Below are positions 16,027 through 24,678 of a stretch of DNA of 64,000 bases, one piece after another. The notes under the pieces were generated by a model. The model did no database searches. It saw nothing but the letters and a program-made list of their open reading frames with translations, and was not told the origin of the DNA. This DNA comes from JBBRHQ01 sp963840235 (GTDB lineage Bacteria > Actinomycetota > Thermoleophilia > Solirubrobacterales > 70-9), in contig CAWIYC010000005.1 in the NCBI GenBank assembly GCA_963840235.1, positions 124,001-188,000 of the forward strand. The letters run 5' to 3'. Position 1 is the stretch's first letter, and every line of letters begins with the position of its first letter. The position numbers and the translations under genes are program-made.

Positions 16027-17004
16027 ATGTCGAAGACCGCTTTCGTCACAGGCGGCTCGGGGTTCATCGGCGGCCGCCTGATCACCCGCCTCGTCGCCGA
16101 CGGCTGGAAGGTGAGGGCACTGGCGCGCTCCGACGCCTCGGCCGCCGCGGTCGAGGCCCTCGGGGCCGAGGCCGTCCGCGGGGACCTCGACGACCGCGAC
16201 TCGATGGCGGCAGGGGCCGAGGGCTGCGACGTCACCTTCCACCTCGCCGCGCACCTGGGCGAGTGGGGCCCGTGGGAGGAGTTCGAGCGCGGAAACGTCA
16301 CCGGCACAAGAAACGCGCTTGCAGCCTCCGAGGCCGCCGGGGTGCGGCGCTTCGTCCACTGCGGCACCGAGGCGGCCCTGATGGCCGGCGAGCCACTGGT
16401 CAACGTGGACGAGACTGCGCCGCTTCGACCCGACTCGAAGGCGCCCTACCCGGCGACCAAGGCGCGGGCCGAGCAGGCGGTGAGATCGGCCAACCGCGAG
16501 GGCTTCGAGACCGTGGTCGTCCGTCCCCGCTTCGTCTGGGGAGAGGGAGACACGACCCTGCTGCCGGTGATGAAGGAGATGATCGAGAAGGGCCGCTTCG
16601 CCTGGATCGGCGGCGGCGGCAACCGCACCGACATCACCCATGTGGACAACGTCGTCGAGGGCCTCGTCCTCGCGGCCGAGCGCGGCGCCCCCGGGGAGGC
16701 CTACTTCGTCACCGACGGCGAGCCGGTCGTGTTCCGCGAGTTCGTCACCGAGCTGCTCGCGACCAAGGGCGTCGAGCCCCCCGACCGGAGCCTCCCCGGC
16801 GCCCTCGCCGGCCCGCTGGCGACCGTCTCAGAAGCTGCCTGGAGGCTGCTGCCCCTGCCGGGCGCCCCTCCGATGAGCCGCTTCACCAGCTGGGTCCTGA
16901 CCCAGGAGTGCACGATCGACATCTCCAAGGCCCGCCGCGATCTGGGGTATGAGCCGGTGGTCGCACGCGAGCAGGGCCTGGCCGAGATGCGCGCCGCCGC
17001 CTGA
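16027..17004 (+). CDS. NAD-dependent epimerase/3-beta-HSD-like SDR
   Basis: The 325-aa extended SDR carries TGGSGFIGGRL near residue 8, catalytic YPATK near residue 138, and the substrate-loop RPRFVWGEGDTTLL. The C-terminal WVLTQECTIDISKARRDLGYEP is shared with sterol or steroid dehydrogenase-like members. It is unrelated in operon terms to the minus-strand membrane protein with which it is divergent (32 bp between starts). Substrate unknown. Confidence 0.85.
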   Translation: MSKTAFVTGGSGFIGGRLITRLVADGWKVRALARSDASAAAVEALGAEAVRGDLDDRDSMAAGAEGCDVTFHLAAHLGEWGPWEEFERGNVTGTRNALAASEAAGVRRFVHCGTEAALMAGEPLVNVDETAPLRPDSKAPYPATKARAEQAVRSANREGFETVVVRPRFVWGEGDTTLLPVMKEMIEKGRFAWIGGGGNRTDITHVDNVVEGLVLAAERGAPGEAYFVTDGEPVVFREFVTELLATKGVEPPDRSLPGALAGPLATVSEAAWRLLPLPGAPPMSRFTSWVLTQECTIDISKARRDLGYEPVVAREQGLAEMRAAA

Positions 17005-17085
17005 TCGGCCTCCCGCTCGCGGTGGCGTCGAGTGACGCACCGCACACAGAACCGGGGCAGAGGGCGTCAACCTGGGCGGTTGGCC

Positions 17086-18000
17086 ATGAACCCGTTCCGC
17101 CGTAACCAAGCTGACGAAACCGCTCGCCGCATGTTCGAGACGCGCACCCATGCCTGGCGCGAGGCCGGGCTCGAGGGCGAGGTCGGCCGCCGCGGCGTCC
17201 ATCGCGCCCAGGGGCAGTTCGTCATCTTCGCGGTGCTTATTGCCGGAGTGATGGTGCTGTTCAGCCACCGCCAAGAGCTCTTCCCGGGCTACGCATCCCA
17301 TGCCCGCTACGCGACCGTCGCCGCGCTCGTCTTCCTTGGCTGGGGCCTGGCGCGGGCGCTCGGGCGCGGAATCGCGCCTGTTCTGTTCCGGCGCATGGAT
17401 CCAGGGACCGCGGGAACCGTTGGCTTCGTCATCCGCCTGCTGACGATCGGTCTTGTCATCATCGTCGCTCTGCGGATCGCCGGGCTGAGGGCGGACACCC
17501 TCCTGGTCGGCGGCGCCTTTACGGCCGTCGTCTTCGGGCTCGCGGCACAGCAAACGATCGGCAACCTGTTCGCCGGCATAGTCCTTCAGGGGACGCGGCC
17601 GTTCCGGGTGGGCGAGCGCGTGCGCCTGACCGGGGGCCCGATGGCCGGGTCGGTCGAGGGAACGGTCAGCTCGCTCGGCCTCTTCTACACCAACTTCGTC
17701 AACGGGGCCGACCGGATGATGATCCCCAACAGCGTTCTCCTGACCCTGGCGGTGGTGCCGCTGCGCGAGCCCCAGCAGGTGGACCTGCGGGCCCGCTTCG
17801 GCTCCGACGTCAGCCCGCGGGTGATCCAGGAGAGGCTGGCGAGCAATATCACGGTGCCGACCCGCTACCCGCCACGGATCTCGCTCGAGGAGATCGACCG
17901 CGATCAGGTCGTGCTGCGGATCGCGGCGACGCCCGACCAGCCCTCCGACGGCGCCCGGCTGGCCGAGGAGATCCTCGCCGTCGCCCGCGACGGCGGCTGA
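17086..18000 (+). CDS. MscS-family mechanosensitive ion channel
   Basis: The protein (304 aa from ATG 17086) has about four membrane helices. The pore-lining helix and beta domain signature follow: GGAFTAVVFGLAAQQTIGNLFAGIVLQGTRPFRVGERVRL, then GTVSSLGLFYTNFVNGADRMMIPNSVLL. Such channels open on membrane tension and release solutes on hypo-osmotic shock. An in-frame upstream start at 17032 would add 18 basic, low-complexity residues. The cytosolic C-terminal cage is shorter than in E. coli MscS. Confidence 0.88.
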   Translation: MNPFRRNQADETARRMFETRTHAWREAGLEGEVGRRGVHRAQGQFVIFAVLIAGVMVLFSHRQELFPGYASHARYATVAALVFLGWGLARALGRGIAPVLFRRMDPGTAGTVGFVIRLLTIGLVIIVALRIAGLRADTLLVGGAFTAVVFGLAAQQTIGNLFAGIVLQGTRPFRVGERVRLTGGPMAGSVEGTVSSLGLFYTNFVNGADRMMIPNSVLLTLAVVPLREPQQVDLRARFGSDVSPRVIQERLASNITVPTRYPPRISLEEIDRDQVVLRIAATPDQPSDGARLAEEILAVARDGG

Positions 18001-18022
18001 TGAACTCGCGGCGGCGCGCCCG

Positions 18023-18766
18023 CTAGGGCCGGCGCCGCGGCTGCCGCTCGAGCTCCGCGATCAGCAGCTTGGTGTGCAGGGCAGCGATCAGGTCCTTGAG
18101 CGGCTCGGCTCCGGCCTCGATCAGCTCGGCCACCCGCTCGGGCTCCATCTCCCCGGCGAGGCGCTCCGTCAGCACCGCGACCTCCTCCTTGACCAGCTGC
18201 TCGAGGGCGCGCTTGTAGCGCAGGGTGTCGTAGACGGTGAAGCCGATCTCCTCGTCGTAGCCCCCGGCGCGGAAGCGGCTGATCGCCTCGATGATCTTGA
18301 TGTCGGAGGGGGAGTAGCCGCGGCTGGTGGGGCTGAGGATCTCGAGCTGCTCGAGCCGGTCGAGGACCTCCCGGGGGACCCCGTAGGCCTCGCGGACCTC
18401 GGCGGCGCTGGTCCGGGTGCGCTCGCCCTCGAGCGCCCGCTCCAGGATCCGGTCCTCGATCTCGACCAGCGCCCGGGCGCGATCCGGGCCCTCGTCGAGG
18501 ACGGCCTTGATCGCCTTCAGCGGCATGAACCGCTCCTCCTGGAGGCGCTTGATCAGGCGGATCCGCTCGACGAACTCGGGCGGGTAGTAGGCCATGTTGC
18601 GCGAGGTCTTGACCGGCTCCGGCAGCAGGCCTTCGCGCAGGTAGTGCTTGATCGTCGGCGCCGGCACCCCGGAGGCTTCGGCCAGCTCCTTCATCCGCAG
18701 CAGCCCACCGGCCCCATTGGCGCCCTTGCCCGCCTCCCGCTTCCTGCTCTTGGCCCTCTGCGTCAT
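18023..18766 (-). CDS. MerR-family transcriptional regulator
   Basis: The 247-aa protein has a MerR winged-helix domain at about residues 22-95 (LLRMKELAEASGVPAPTIKHYLREGLLPEPVKTSRNMAYY). A long effector domain of about 150 residues follows, without the cysteines of metal sensors. The domain order resembles regulators of branched-chain or fatty acid breakdown. Its ATG overlaps the CaiB stop by 4 nt, making it the last gene of the BKACE-CaiB operon. It may regulate that operon and possibly the divergent hydratase/dehydrogenase promoter at 24.6 kb (inference). Confidence 0.88.
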   Translation of the reverse strand: MTQRAKSRKREAGKGANGAGGLLRMKELAEASGVPAPTIKHYLREGLLPEPVKTSRNMAYYPPEFVERIRLIKRLQEERFMPLKAIKAVLDEGPDRARALVEIEDRILERALEGERTRTSAAEVREAYGVPREVLDRLEQLEILSPTSRGYSPSDIKIIEAISRFRAGGYDEEIGFTVYDTLRYKRALEQLVKEEVAVLTERLAGEMEPERVAELIEAGAEPLKDLIAALHTKLLIAELERQPRRRP

Positions 18767-20004
18767 CCCATGAACGACGACTGCGGCGCCGCCGATATCC
18801 CGGCCGCCGCCCCCGAGGAGATCAGGGCCGCGATCTCCTCCTCGGAGTAGCCCACGCCCCGCAGCGCCTCCTCGGTGTGCTCGCCCAGGGCCGGCGCCGG
18901 GCGCTCGGTCCGCCCGGGCGTGCGCGAGAGCTTGATCGGGACCCCCAGCTGCCGCACGGGGCCGATCTCGGGCTGGTCGAGCTCGACCACCATCTCGCGC
19001 GCCCTGACCAGGTCGGAGTCGAGGGCCTCGTCGAGGTCGAGGATCGGCTCGATGCAGCAGTCGTGCTCGTCGTTGAAGGCGAGCCACTCGTCGCGGGTGC
19101 GGGAGCGGAAGACCTCGGCGATCTCGCGCCAGGAGTCGGAGCCCGGGCGCTCGAACTGTTTCTCGATCAGGTCGGGGCGCCCGGTGCCGTTGCAGAAGGC
19201 GGCCCAGAACTTCGGCTCCAGGGCCCCGCAGCTGACCCAGCCGTCGGCGACCTCGTAGGGGAAGTAGCAGACGATCCGGCCCGCCAGCTCGAGATCGCCT
19301 CGCTTGGGCACGACCCCGTCGCAGAAATAGCGCCCGGCGACCATCGCCAGCCAGGAGAGGGCGCCGTCGGTCATCGAGACGTCGACGAACTGCCCCTCGC
19401 CGGAGCGCCGGCGCTCGTGCAGCGCCGCCATCACCCCGAAAGCCGCCATCAGCCCGCCGCCGCCGAGGTCGGCGATCTGGCCGGCCGACTGCACCGGCGG
19501 CCCGCCGGCGGCGCCGGTGAGGCCGAGCAGGCCGATCAGGCCGAGGTAGTTGGTGTCATGGCCGGCACGCTGGGTCAGGGGGCCGTCCTGGCCGTAGCCC
19601 GTGATCGCACAGAAGACGATCCCGGGGTTGGCCTCGCGCATGCGCTCGTAGCCGACGCCGAGCCGGTCGAGGACGCCGGGCCGGAAGCCGTCGAGGACGA
19701 CGTCATGGTCAGCCGCAAGCCGCAGCAGGGCTTCTCGGCCCTGCTGCGTTTTCAGGTCGAGCCGGATCGAGCGCTTGCCCCGGTTCAGCGCAAGGTAGAG
19801 CGCCGAGCGGGTGCCGAGGGCCTGCTGCTCGTCGGTGCCGTAGTAGGGCGGCGCCCAGCGCACGTAGTCGCCGGCGCCGGTGTCCTCGACCTTGAGCACC
19901 TCGGCGCCGAGGTCGGCGAGCAGCAGCGAGCAGAACCCCCCGGGGAGCAGCCGCGTCAGGTCGAGGACGCGTACGTCGCTCAGGGGCGGTCCGGCCTCCG
20001 GCAT
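18763..20004 (-). CDS. CaiB/BaiF family CoA transferase (class III; racemase-like)
   Basis: The protein (413 aa) starts LSDVRVLDLTRLLPGGFCSLLLADLGAEVLKVED, the class III CoA-transferase signature. It has LNRGKRSIRLDLK and the FRPGVLDRLGVGYE block. In this family Asp169-type residues carry the CoA thioester; here the region AGHDTNYLGLIG fits the alpha-methylacyl-CoA racemase branch, which uses a His-Asp pair (GHDTNY). Both racemase and transferase activity remain possible. It is coupled by one-base overlap to the gene before it. Confidence 0.87.
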   Translation of the reverse strand: MPEAGPPLSDVRVLDLTRLLPGGFCSLLLADLGAEVLKVEDTGAGDYVRWAPPYYGTDEQQALGTRSALYLALNRGKRSIRLDLKTQQGREALLRLAADHDVVLDGFRPGVLDRLGVGYERMREANPGIVFCAITGYGQDGPLTQRAGHDTNYLGLIGLLGLTGAAGGPPVQSAGQIADLGGGGLMAAFGVMAALHERRRSGEGQFVDVSMTDGALSWLAMVAGRYFCDGVVPKRGDLELAGRIVCYFPYEVADGWVSCGALEPKFWAAFCNGTGRPDLIEKQFERPGSDSWREIAEVFRSRTRDEWLAFNDEHDCCIEPILDLDEALDSDLVRAREMVVELDQPEIGPVRQLGVPIKLSRTPGRTERPAPALGEHTEEALRGVGYSEEEIAALISSGAAAGISAAPQSSFMG

Positions 20005-20564
20005 CAGCGGGCCCCCTCCGCCCTGCGGGCAATCGCGCCGAGGAGATTGCGCCGGATGGCGCCGCTGCCGAGCCGGATCAGGAGCCAGTAGGGGCGGAAA
20101 CGGCGGCGGCTGACCGCATCGGTCGCCTCGACCCAGGTGTTGGTCTCGAGCCGGGTCGCGCCCTGCGCCCGGCGGAGACGGAAGTCCATCGCCATCTTGA
20201 CGAAGCCGGGGCGGCTGAAACCGGCGAACGAGCGGGCGCCGTCGACCGGGACCGACTCGCCGCGGAGCAGGCGCCAGGGCTGGCCGATGCCGCCGAAGAC
20301 GATCTCCCCCGAGCTGCGGCCGTCGAGGTCGGCGAAGCCGATCTCGGTCATCCCGTCGAGGAAGGGCCTGTCCCCCGGCCCGGTGCGACGGGAGATGCCG
20401 CGCAGGGTCATCAGCAGGCGGGCGACCGGCATCTCGGCCGGGGTGACGGAGCGGATGGCGGCCTCGACCCGCTCGGGCGAAGCCTCGATCAGGCGTTCGT
20501 GGCGCTCGCCGAAATCGTGGGCCGGCATCAGTTGCTCCAGCAGCGGGGCGGCCGCCTCGGCCAC
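20004..20564 (-). CDS. Conserved protein, possibly DUF2867/SRPBCC-like
   Basis: The 186-aa soluble protein has no signal peptide. It has a LMPAHDFGERHERLIEASPERVEAAIRSVTPAEMPVARLLMTLRG start, then a FGGIGQPWRLLRGES strand region and LETNTWVEATDAVSRRRFRPYWLLIRLGSGAIRR at the end. The layout (helix, strands, long C-terminal helix) resembles START/SRPBCC-type DUF2867 proteins. No catalytic residues can be named. It sits without a gap between BKACE and CaiB, so it probably serves the same pathway. Confidence 0.6.
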   Translation of the reverse strand: MAEAAAPLLEQLMPAHDFGERHERLIEASPERVEAAIRSVTPAEMPVARLLMTLRGISRRTGPGDRPFLDGMTEIGFADLDGRSSGEIVFGGIGQPWRLLRGESVPVDGARSFAGFSRPGFVKMAMDFRLRRAQGATRLETNTWVEATDAVSRRRFRPYWLLIRLGSGAIRRNLLGAIARRAEGAR

Positions 20565-21464
20565 CTAGGCCCCCACGCCTGCGACGGCCCGCTTCGGCAG
20601 GCCGAGCATCTCGCGCGCCTCGGCGACCGTGGCGGCCCGGCGGCCGACGTCCTCGGCCATCTGCCTTGCCTTGCCGATCAGATCGCCGTTGGAGCGCGCC
20701 ATCTCGCCGTTGGGCAGGTAGAGGTTGTCCTCCAGCCCGGCGCGGACGTTGCCGCCGAGGACGAGCGAAGCGCCGAGCAGCTTCCACTGGTCGCGGGAGA
20801 TGCCGATCACCTGCCAGGCATTGGGGCCCTCGGCGCCGTCGGGGATCTGCTCCGACATGAAGGCGACGTTGCGGGCATTGGGGCGGATTCCCCCGTTGAC
20901 CCCCATCACCAGGGAGATCTGCAGGGGCGGATCGAGCAGCCCCATGTCGATCAGCGGGTCGAGGTTGGCGACGTGGCCGGCGTCGAAGCACTCGTGCTCG
21001 GGCTTGATCTGAAGCTCGCGCATCGCGGTCAGGAACTCGATGATCGTGTCGAAGCTGTTCTCGAACACCGCCTTGAAGACGAAGTCCTTGCGCCGGCGCG
21101 AGTACTTGGCGTAGTTCATCGAGCTCATGTTGAGCGCGGCGACGTCGGGCTTGAGCTCGCGCAGGTAGGCGATCCGCTTCTCGATCGGGACCCCGATCGC
21201 GCCGGTCGAGTAGTTGACGATGACGTCGTCCACCTCGGCCAGGATCGCCTCGGTGATCGCGCGGAAGTCCTCGATCTCATACGAGGGGGTGCCGTCGGTG
21301 GTGCGGGCGTGGATGTGAATCTGGCTGGCGCCCTCGTCGACCGCGCGCCGGGCCTCGGCCGCGTACTCCTCCGGCGTGTAGGGGATGGCCGGGCACTGGT
21401 CGCGGTTGGCGATCGCGCCCGAGATCGAGCACGAGATCACCACCGGGTCCTCGAAACGGCTCAT
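20565..21464 (-). CDS. Beta-keto acid cleavage enzyme (BKACE, DUF849; Kce-like)
   Basis: This zinc enzyme (299 aa) condenses a beta-keto acid with acetyl-CoA and splits it to acetoacetate and a new acyl-CoA. The zinc ligands are His50 and His52 in QIHIHAR. The N-terminal ISCSISGAIANRDQ and the C-terminal NVRAGLEDNLYLPNGEMARSNGDL block are characteristic. The first family member described is the 3-keto-5-aminohexanoate cleavage enzyme of lysine fermentation; the natural substrate here is unknown. It is the first gene of a four-gene operon with CaiB and MerR. Confidence 0.88.
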   Translation of the reverse strand: MSRFEDPVVISCSISGAIANRDQCPAIPYTPEEYAAEARRAVDEGASQIHIHARTTDGTPSYEIEDFRAITEAILAEVDDVIVNYSTGAIGVPIEKRIAYLRELKPDVAALNMSSMNYAKYSRRRKDFVFKAVFENSFDTIIEFLTAMRELQIKPEHECFDAGHVANLDPLIDMGLLDPPLQISLVMGVNGGIRPNARNVAFMSEQIPDGAEGPNAWQVIGISRDQWKLLGASLVLGGNVRAGLEDNLYLPNGEMARSNGDLIGKARQMAEDVGRRAATVAEAREMLGLPKRAVAGVGA

Positions 21465-21524
21465 GGCTGCGCTCCTCTCATCGGCTGGGGCGACTTTCTC
21501 GCGCTATCCGCAAGTAACCCGACC

Positions 21525-21596
21525 CGGCGGGGCTGAGGCGGGTTTCTGCGGCGGGGCTGAAGCCGGTTGCCCCGGCGGGGCTGAGGCGAGTTTTGG
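21525..21596. repeat. Three 24-bp tandem repeats
   Basis: The 12-mer CGGCGGGGCTGA occurs at 21525, 21549 and 21573, a strict 24-bp period. The following 12 bases are also similar (GGCGGGTTTCTG, AGCCGGTTGCCC, GGCGAGTTTTGG). The array fills most of the 198-bp gap between the carboxyltransferase stop and the BKACE start, both on the minus strand. It may be intergenic decay, a minisatellite or a regulatory array. Confidence 0.75.
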
Positions 21597-21662
21597 TCGC
21601 CCCGCGACCGGAACCCGCCTCGGGGCGGCCGGCCGGGCGAGGTGCGCCGCTTCGCAGCGTCC

Positions 21663-23288
21663 TCATACCGGCATCACTCCGTGCTTTCGCCAGGGCCGCT
21701 CGACCCGCTTGTCCTTGGCCATGCGCAGGGCGCGGACGATGGTCGGGCGGGTCTCTCGCGGGTCGATGATGTCGTCGATGGTCGCGTTGCCGGCGGCGAT
21801 GTAGGGGTCGATCTGGGCGCGAACGGCCTCCAGCATCGTCTCCCTGGTCGCCTCGGGGTCATCGGATGCCTCGATCGCCGAGCGGCCGATGATGTTGACC
21901 GCTCCCTCGGGCCCCATGACCGAGATCTCGGCTCCGGGCCAGGCGACGATCAGGTCGGGCTCATACGCCTTGCCGCACATCACGTAGTAGCCGGCGCCGT
22001 AGGCCTTGCGCACAACCACCGTCACCTTGGGCACGGTCGCGCGCGAGACGGCGTAGAGCATCTTCGCCCCGTGGCGGATGATCCCGGCGTGCTCGACCTT
22101 GGAGCCGACCATGAAGCCGGGGACGTCCTGGAGGAAGACCAGCGGGATGTTGAAGGCGTCGCAGAGGTTGATGAAGCGCGCCGCCTTGTCGGCGGAGTCG
22201 TTGTCGAGGATCCCGGCCAACTGCTTCGGCTGGTTGGCGACGATCCCGGCCGGGCGACCGCCGAAGCGGGCGAAGCAGGTGATCAGGGTCCGGGCGAAGC
22301 GCGGCTTGATGTCGAAGTACTCCCCGTCATCGACGATCTCGGCGATCACCTCGTACATGTCATAGGGCTTGCGCGAGGAGTCGGGGACGATCTCCAGCAG
22401 CCTCTCCGAGGCGCGGTCGTCCGGGTCCGAGGTCTCGCGCATCGGCGGCTTCTCCTCGCAGTTGGAGGGGAAGAATGAGAGGTACTGCTTGACCACCCGG
22501 ATGCACTCCTCGTCGTCCTTTACCTCGAGGTCCCCCACTCCCGACTTGCGGCAGTGGACCTTGGCGCCGCCCAGGTCCTCCATCGAGATCTCCTCGCCGG
22601 TGACGGCCTTGGTCAGGTGGGGGCCGGCCAGCGCCATCGCCCCCTGGCCGACCACCATCGGCACGAAGTCCGAGAGGCCGGGGATGTAGGCCGTGCCGGC
22701 GGCGCAGGGGCCGAGCATCGCCGCCACCAGCGGGATCACCCCCGACATCTCGACCTCCTCGCGGAAGAGGTGGCCGGAGCCGGCGAAAAGCGACCCCGCC
22801 GCCTCCTGGATGCGGGCGCCGGCGGAGTCGAGCAGCCAGATGAACGGCATCCGCTTCTGCAGCGCCATCTCGCGCAGGCGGGTCACCTTCAGCTCCCCGG
22901 TCATCCCCATCGAGCCGGCCATCACGGTGAAGTCGTAGGCGGCGACGCAGCAGGGGCGCCCGTCGACGTCGCCCCAGCCGGTGATGACGCCGTCGGCGGG
23001 CGCCTCGACTCCCTCCATCGAGCGCTGGGAGAAGTGCGGGCGGCCGTGGATCCCCATCTCTACGAAGGTGCCCTCGTCCACCAGCAGCGCGATCCGCTCG
23101 CGCGCGGTCAGCTTGCCACGCTCGTGTTGGACCTTGATCTTCTCCTCACCGCCGCCAAGCTTCGCCTTCTCGCGGCGCTGGTGAAGCTGCTCGGTCAGCT
23201 CGCCGAGCGGCGCCGTCCCCGGCAGCTTCGGCGCGGCGCCGTTGCCGCCCTCGTCGGCCTTCGGGTTGGTCTGATCCTCGGTCGCCAA
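21663..23288 (-). CDS. Acyl-CoA carboxylase, carboxyltransferase (beta) subunit
   Basis: The 541-aa protein has both halves of the biotin-dependent carboxyltransferase fold. The N-half has RERIALLVDEGTFVEMG and LLDSAGARIQEAAG. The C-half has GIVANQPKQLAGILDNDSADKAARFINLCDAFNIPLVFLQDVPGFMVG and VRKAYGAGYYVMCGKAYEPDLIVAWP. It transfers carboxylate from biotin to an acyl-CoA (acetyl-, propionyl- or methylcrotonyl-CoA type). No biotin carboxylase is adjacent; a lone biotinyl carrier is at 63248. The catabolic setting favours propionyl- or methylcrotonyl-type use. Confidence 0.88.
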   Translation of the reverse strand: MATEDQTNPKADEGGNGAAPKLPGTAPLGELTEQLHQRREKAKLGGGEEKIKVQHERGKLTARERIALLVDEGTFVEMGIHGRPHFSQRSMEGVEAPADGVITGWGDVDGRPCCVAAYDFTVMAGSMGMTGELKVTRLREMALQKRMPFIWLLDSAGARIQEAAGSLFAGSGHLFREEVEMSGVIPLVAAMLGPCAAGTAYIPGLSDFVPMVVGQGAMALAGPHLTKAVTGEEISMEDLGGAKVHCRKSGVGDLEVKDDEECIRVVKQYLSFFPSNCEEKPPMRETSDPDDRASERLLEIVPDSSRKPYDMYEVIAEIVDDGEYFDIKPRFARTLITCFARFGGRPAGIVANQPKQLAGILDNDSADKAARFINLCDAFNIPLVFLQDVPGFMVGSKVEHAGIIRHGAKMLYAVSRATVPKVTVVVRKAYGAGYYVMCGKAYEPDLIVAWPGAEISVMGPEGAVNIIGRSAIEASDDPEATRETMLEAVRAQIDPYIAAGNATIDDIIDPRETRPTIVRALRMAKDKRVERPWRKHGVMPV

Positions 23289-23339
23289 GTTCCTCTCCTA
23301 GCTGTGATCGATGGGGGAAACGCTCGTAGAGTGTTCGAG

Positions 23340-23801
23340 ATGCGCGTCGCTGCCCTGGTCCTGGTGCTGGCCTCGCTGCTCTGCGGTTGCGGCGGCGGCG
23401 CGTCGACGGACACCGGCGCCGCCGCAGGGGTCGAGCTGACCTACCACCGAAGCGGTGGGCTCCCGGGGATCGACGAGACCTTGCGAATCCACCGCTCCGG
23501 GTCGGCGACGCTCGTTTGGGGCAACTCCCCGATCGGGGAGGGCAAGAAGAGCGCCTCCCGCTTCCGGCTCTCGGCGGCCCAGGCGGAGCGCCTGCGCGCC
23601 GCCCTCGAGGAGTCCGGCTTCGGCGATCTCAGGGTCAACAGCGAGCAGTACTGCGCCGACTGCTTCGTCTACGAGCTGGCGACGCCCGCCAACCAGGTCC
23701 GCTTCGACCAGGCAACGCTCCCGGCCGGGCTGAAGCCGCTCCTGGCGCAGCTCGACGCGATCGTCAGGGCCCACCGCCCCGCCCCCGCCCACGACATCTG
23801 A
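23340..23801 (+). CDS. Lipoprotein, emfourin-like
   Basis: The 153-aa protein has a lipoprotein-like signal (MRVAALVLVLASLLCGCGGG, modified Cys likely at 17). The mature domain reads VELTYHRSGGLPGIDETLRI...LSAAQAERLRAALEESGFGDL...DCFVYEL...VRFDQATLPAGLKPLLAQL. The RSGG.pGI...L..eeaerLr.ale.agF.dL pattern is shared with small emfourin-like proteins (protealysin inhibitors and relatives). Inhibition of a protease is therefore possible but unproven. It lies between the carboxyltransferase and the hydratase, both on the other strand. Confidence 0.7.
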   Translation: MRVAALVLVLASLLCGCGGGASTDTGAAAGVELTYHRSGGLPGIDETLRIHRSGSATLVWGNSPIGEGKKSASRFRLSAAQAERLRAALEESGFGDLRVNSEQYCADCFVYELATPANQVRFDQATLPAGLKPLLAQLDAIVRAHRPAPAHDI

Positions 23802-23806
23802 GCGAC

Positions 23807-24589
23807 TCATCTGCCCTGCCAATCCGGGTCGCGCTTCTCGAAAAAGGCCTTGACGCCCTCGATCGCGTCCTCGGTCGAGAGCTCGATCGTCAGCTGCGCC
23901 CGCAGGTAGTCGAGAGCCTCCACCAACGGCATGTCCATCTGGCGCCAGATCGCATCTTTGCCGAGGCGCATCACCAGCGGCGACTTCGAGGCCAGCTTCT
24001 GCGCCCACTCGGCGACCGCGTCGTCGAACTCGTCTGCCGCGACGACTCGGTTGACGATCCCCGCCTCGCGCGCCTCCTCGGCAGTGAGCCGCTCGCCGAG
24101 GAGCATCATCTCGCTCGCCTTCTTGCGCCCGACGTTGCGGTAGATCAGCGCCATGATCATGAACGGGAAGAGGCCGACGTTTATCTCGGGGGTGCCGAAG
24201 CCGGCGCCCTCCCTGGCGATGATCAGGTCGCAGGCGAGGGCGATCCCAAGCGAACCGGCGAGGACGTGGCCGTTGGCGGCGACGATCGAGGGCTTGCCCA
24301 ATTCCCCCAGCGCCCGGAAGACGTCGACGAACTTCTCGGCGCCGATGTGCTTGTGGACGGTGGGGGTGTCGCCGCCGAAGGCGGCCAGGTTGGCGCCGGC
24401 GGAGAAGACCTTCTCGTGCGAGGAGGTGAGGACGACCACCCGGACCTGCTCGTCCTCCCGCGCCTCGCCGAGCGCCCCGAGCAGGTCGGTGAGCAGCTGA
24501 TCGGAGAGCGCGTTGCGGGTCTCGGGGTCGTCGAGGGTGACCGTCGCGACGTGCCCCTCGACCTCGTAGCGCACCTTCTCGTAGGCCAT
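23807..24589 (-). CDS. Enoyl-CoA hydratase/isomerase family protein
   Basis: The 260-aa crotonase-fold protein has the oxyanion-hole segments SAGANLAAFGG and AANGHVLAGSLGIALACDLIIA, and FGTPEINVGLFPF. Compared with classical hydratases, the first catalytic glutamate (GGGCELA in the reference family) is replaced (AGSLGIA), while the second (PEI) is kept. That pattern suits isomerase-like or otherwise altered chemistry more than plain hydration. It is divergent from the acyl-CoA dehydrogenase at 24679 across an operator-like region. Confidence 0.85.
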   Translation of the reverse strand: MAYEKVRYEVEGHVATVTLDDPETRNALSDQLLTDLLGALGEAREDEQVRVVVLTSSHEKVFSAGANLAAFGGDTPTVHKHIGAEKFVDVFRALGELGKPSIVAANGHVLAGSLGIALACDLIIAREGAGFGTPEINVGLFPFMIMALIYRNVGRKKASEMMLLGERLTAEEAREAGIVNRVVAADEFDDAVAEWAQKLASKSPLVMRLGKDAIWRQMDMPLVEALDYLRAQLTIELSTEDAIEGVKAFFEKRDPDWQGR

Positions 24590-24600
24590 CGCCCGCAGAT

Positions 24601-24638
24601 TAGCACTGATGAAAGTAGGAAGTGCTACTGTCTACTTT
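24601..24638. promoter_or_regulatory. Two interleaved inverted repeats in a divergent promoter
   Basis: TAGCACT (24601-24607) pairs with AGTGCTA (24621-24627), and AAAGTAG (24612-24618) pairs with CTACTTT (24632-24638). Both are perfect 7-bp arms with 13-nt spacers, and their centres are 11 bp apart, one turn of DNA. The site lies between the starts of the divergent hydratase (24589) and acyl-CoA dehydrogenase (24679). A dimeric regulator binding two overlapping sites is the simplest reading. Confidence 0.65.
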
Positions 24639-24678
24639 GCTGGAGCAGGAGGACCAACCGCGAGCAGAGGAGAGCACT

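Noticed and set aside
14072..16081. 669-codon plus-strand open frame opposite the large membrane protein
   Set aside because: Low-complexity Arg/Gly/Gln reading with no domains; the minus strand has membrane helices and a signal-like start.
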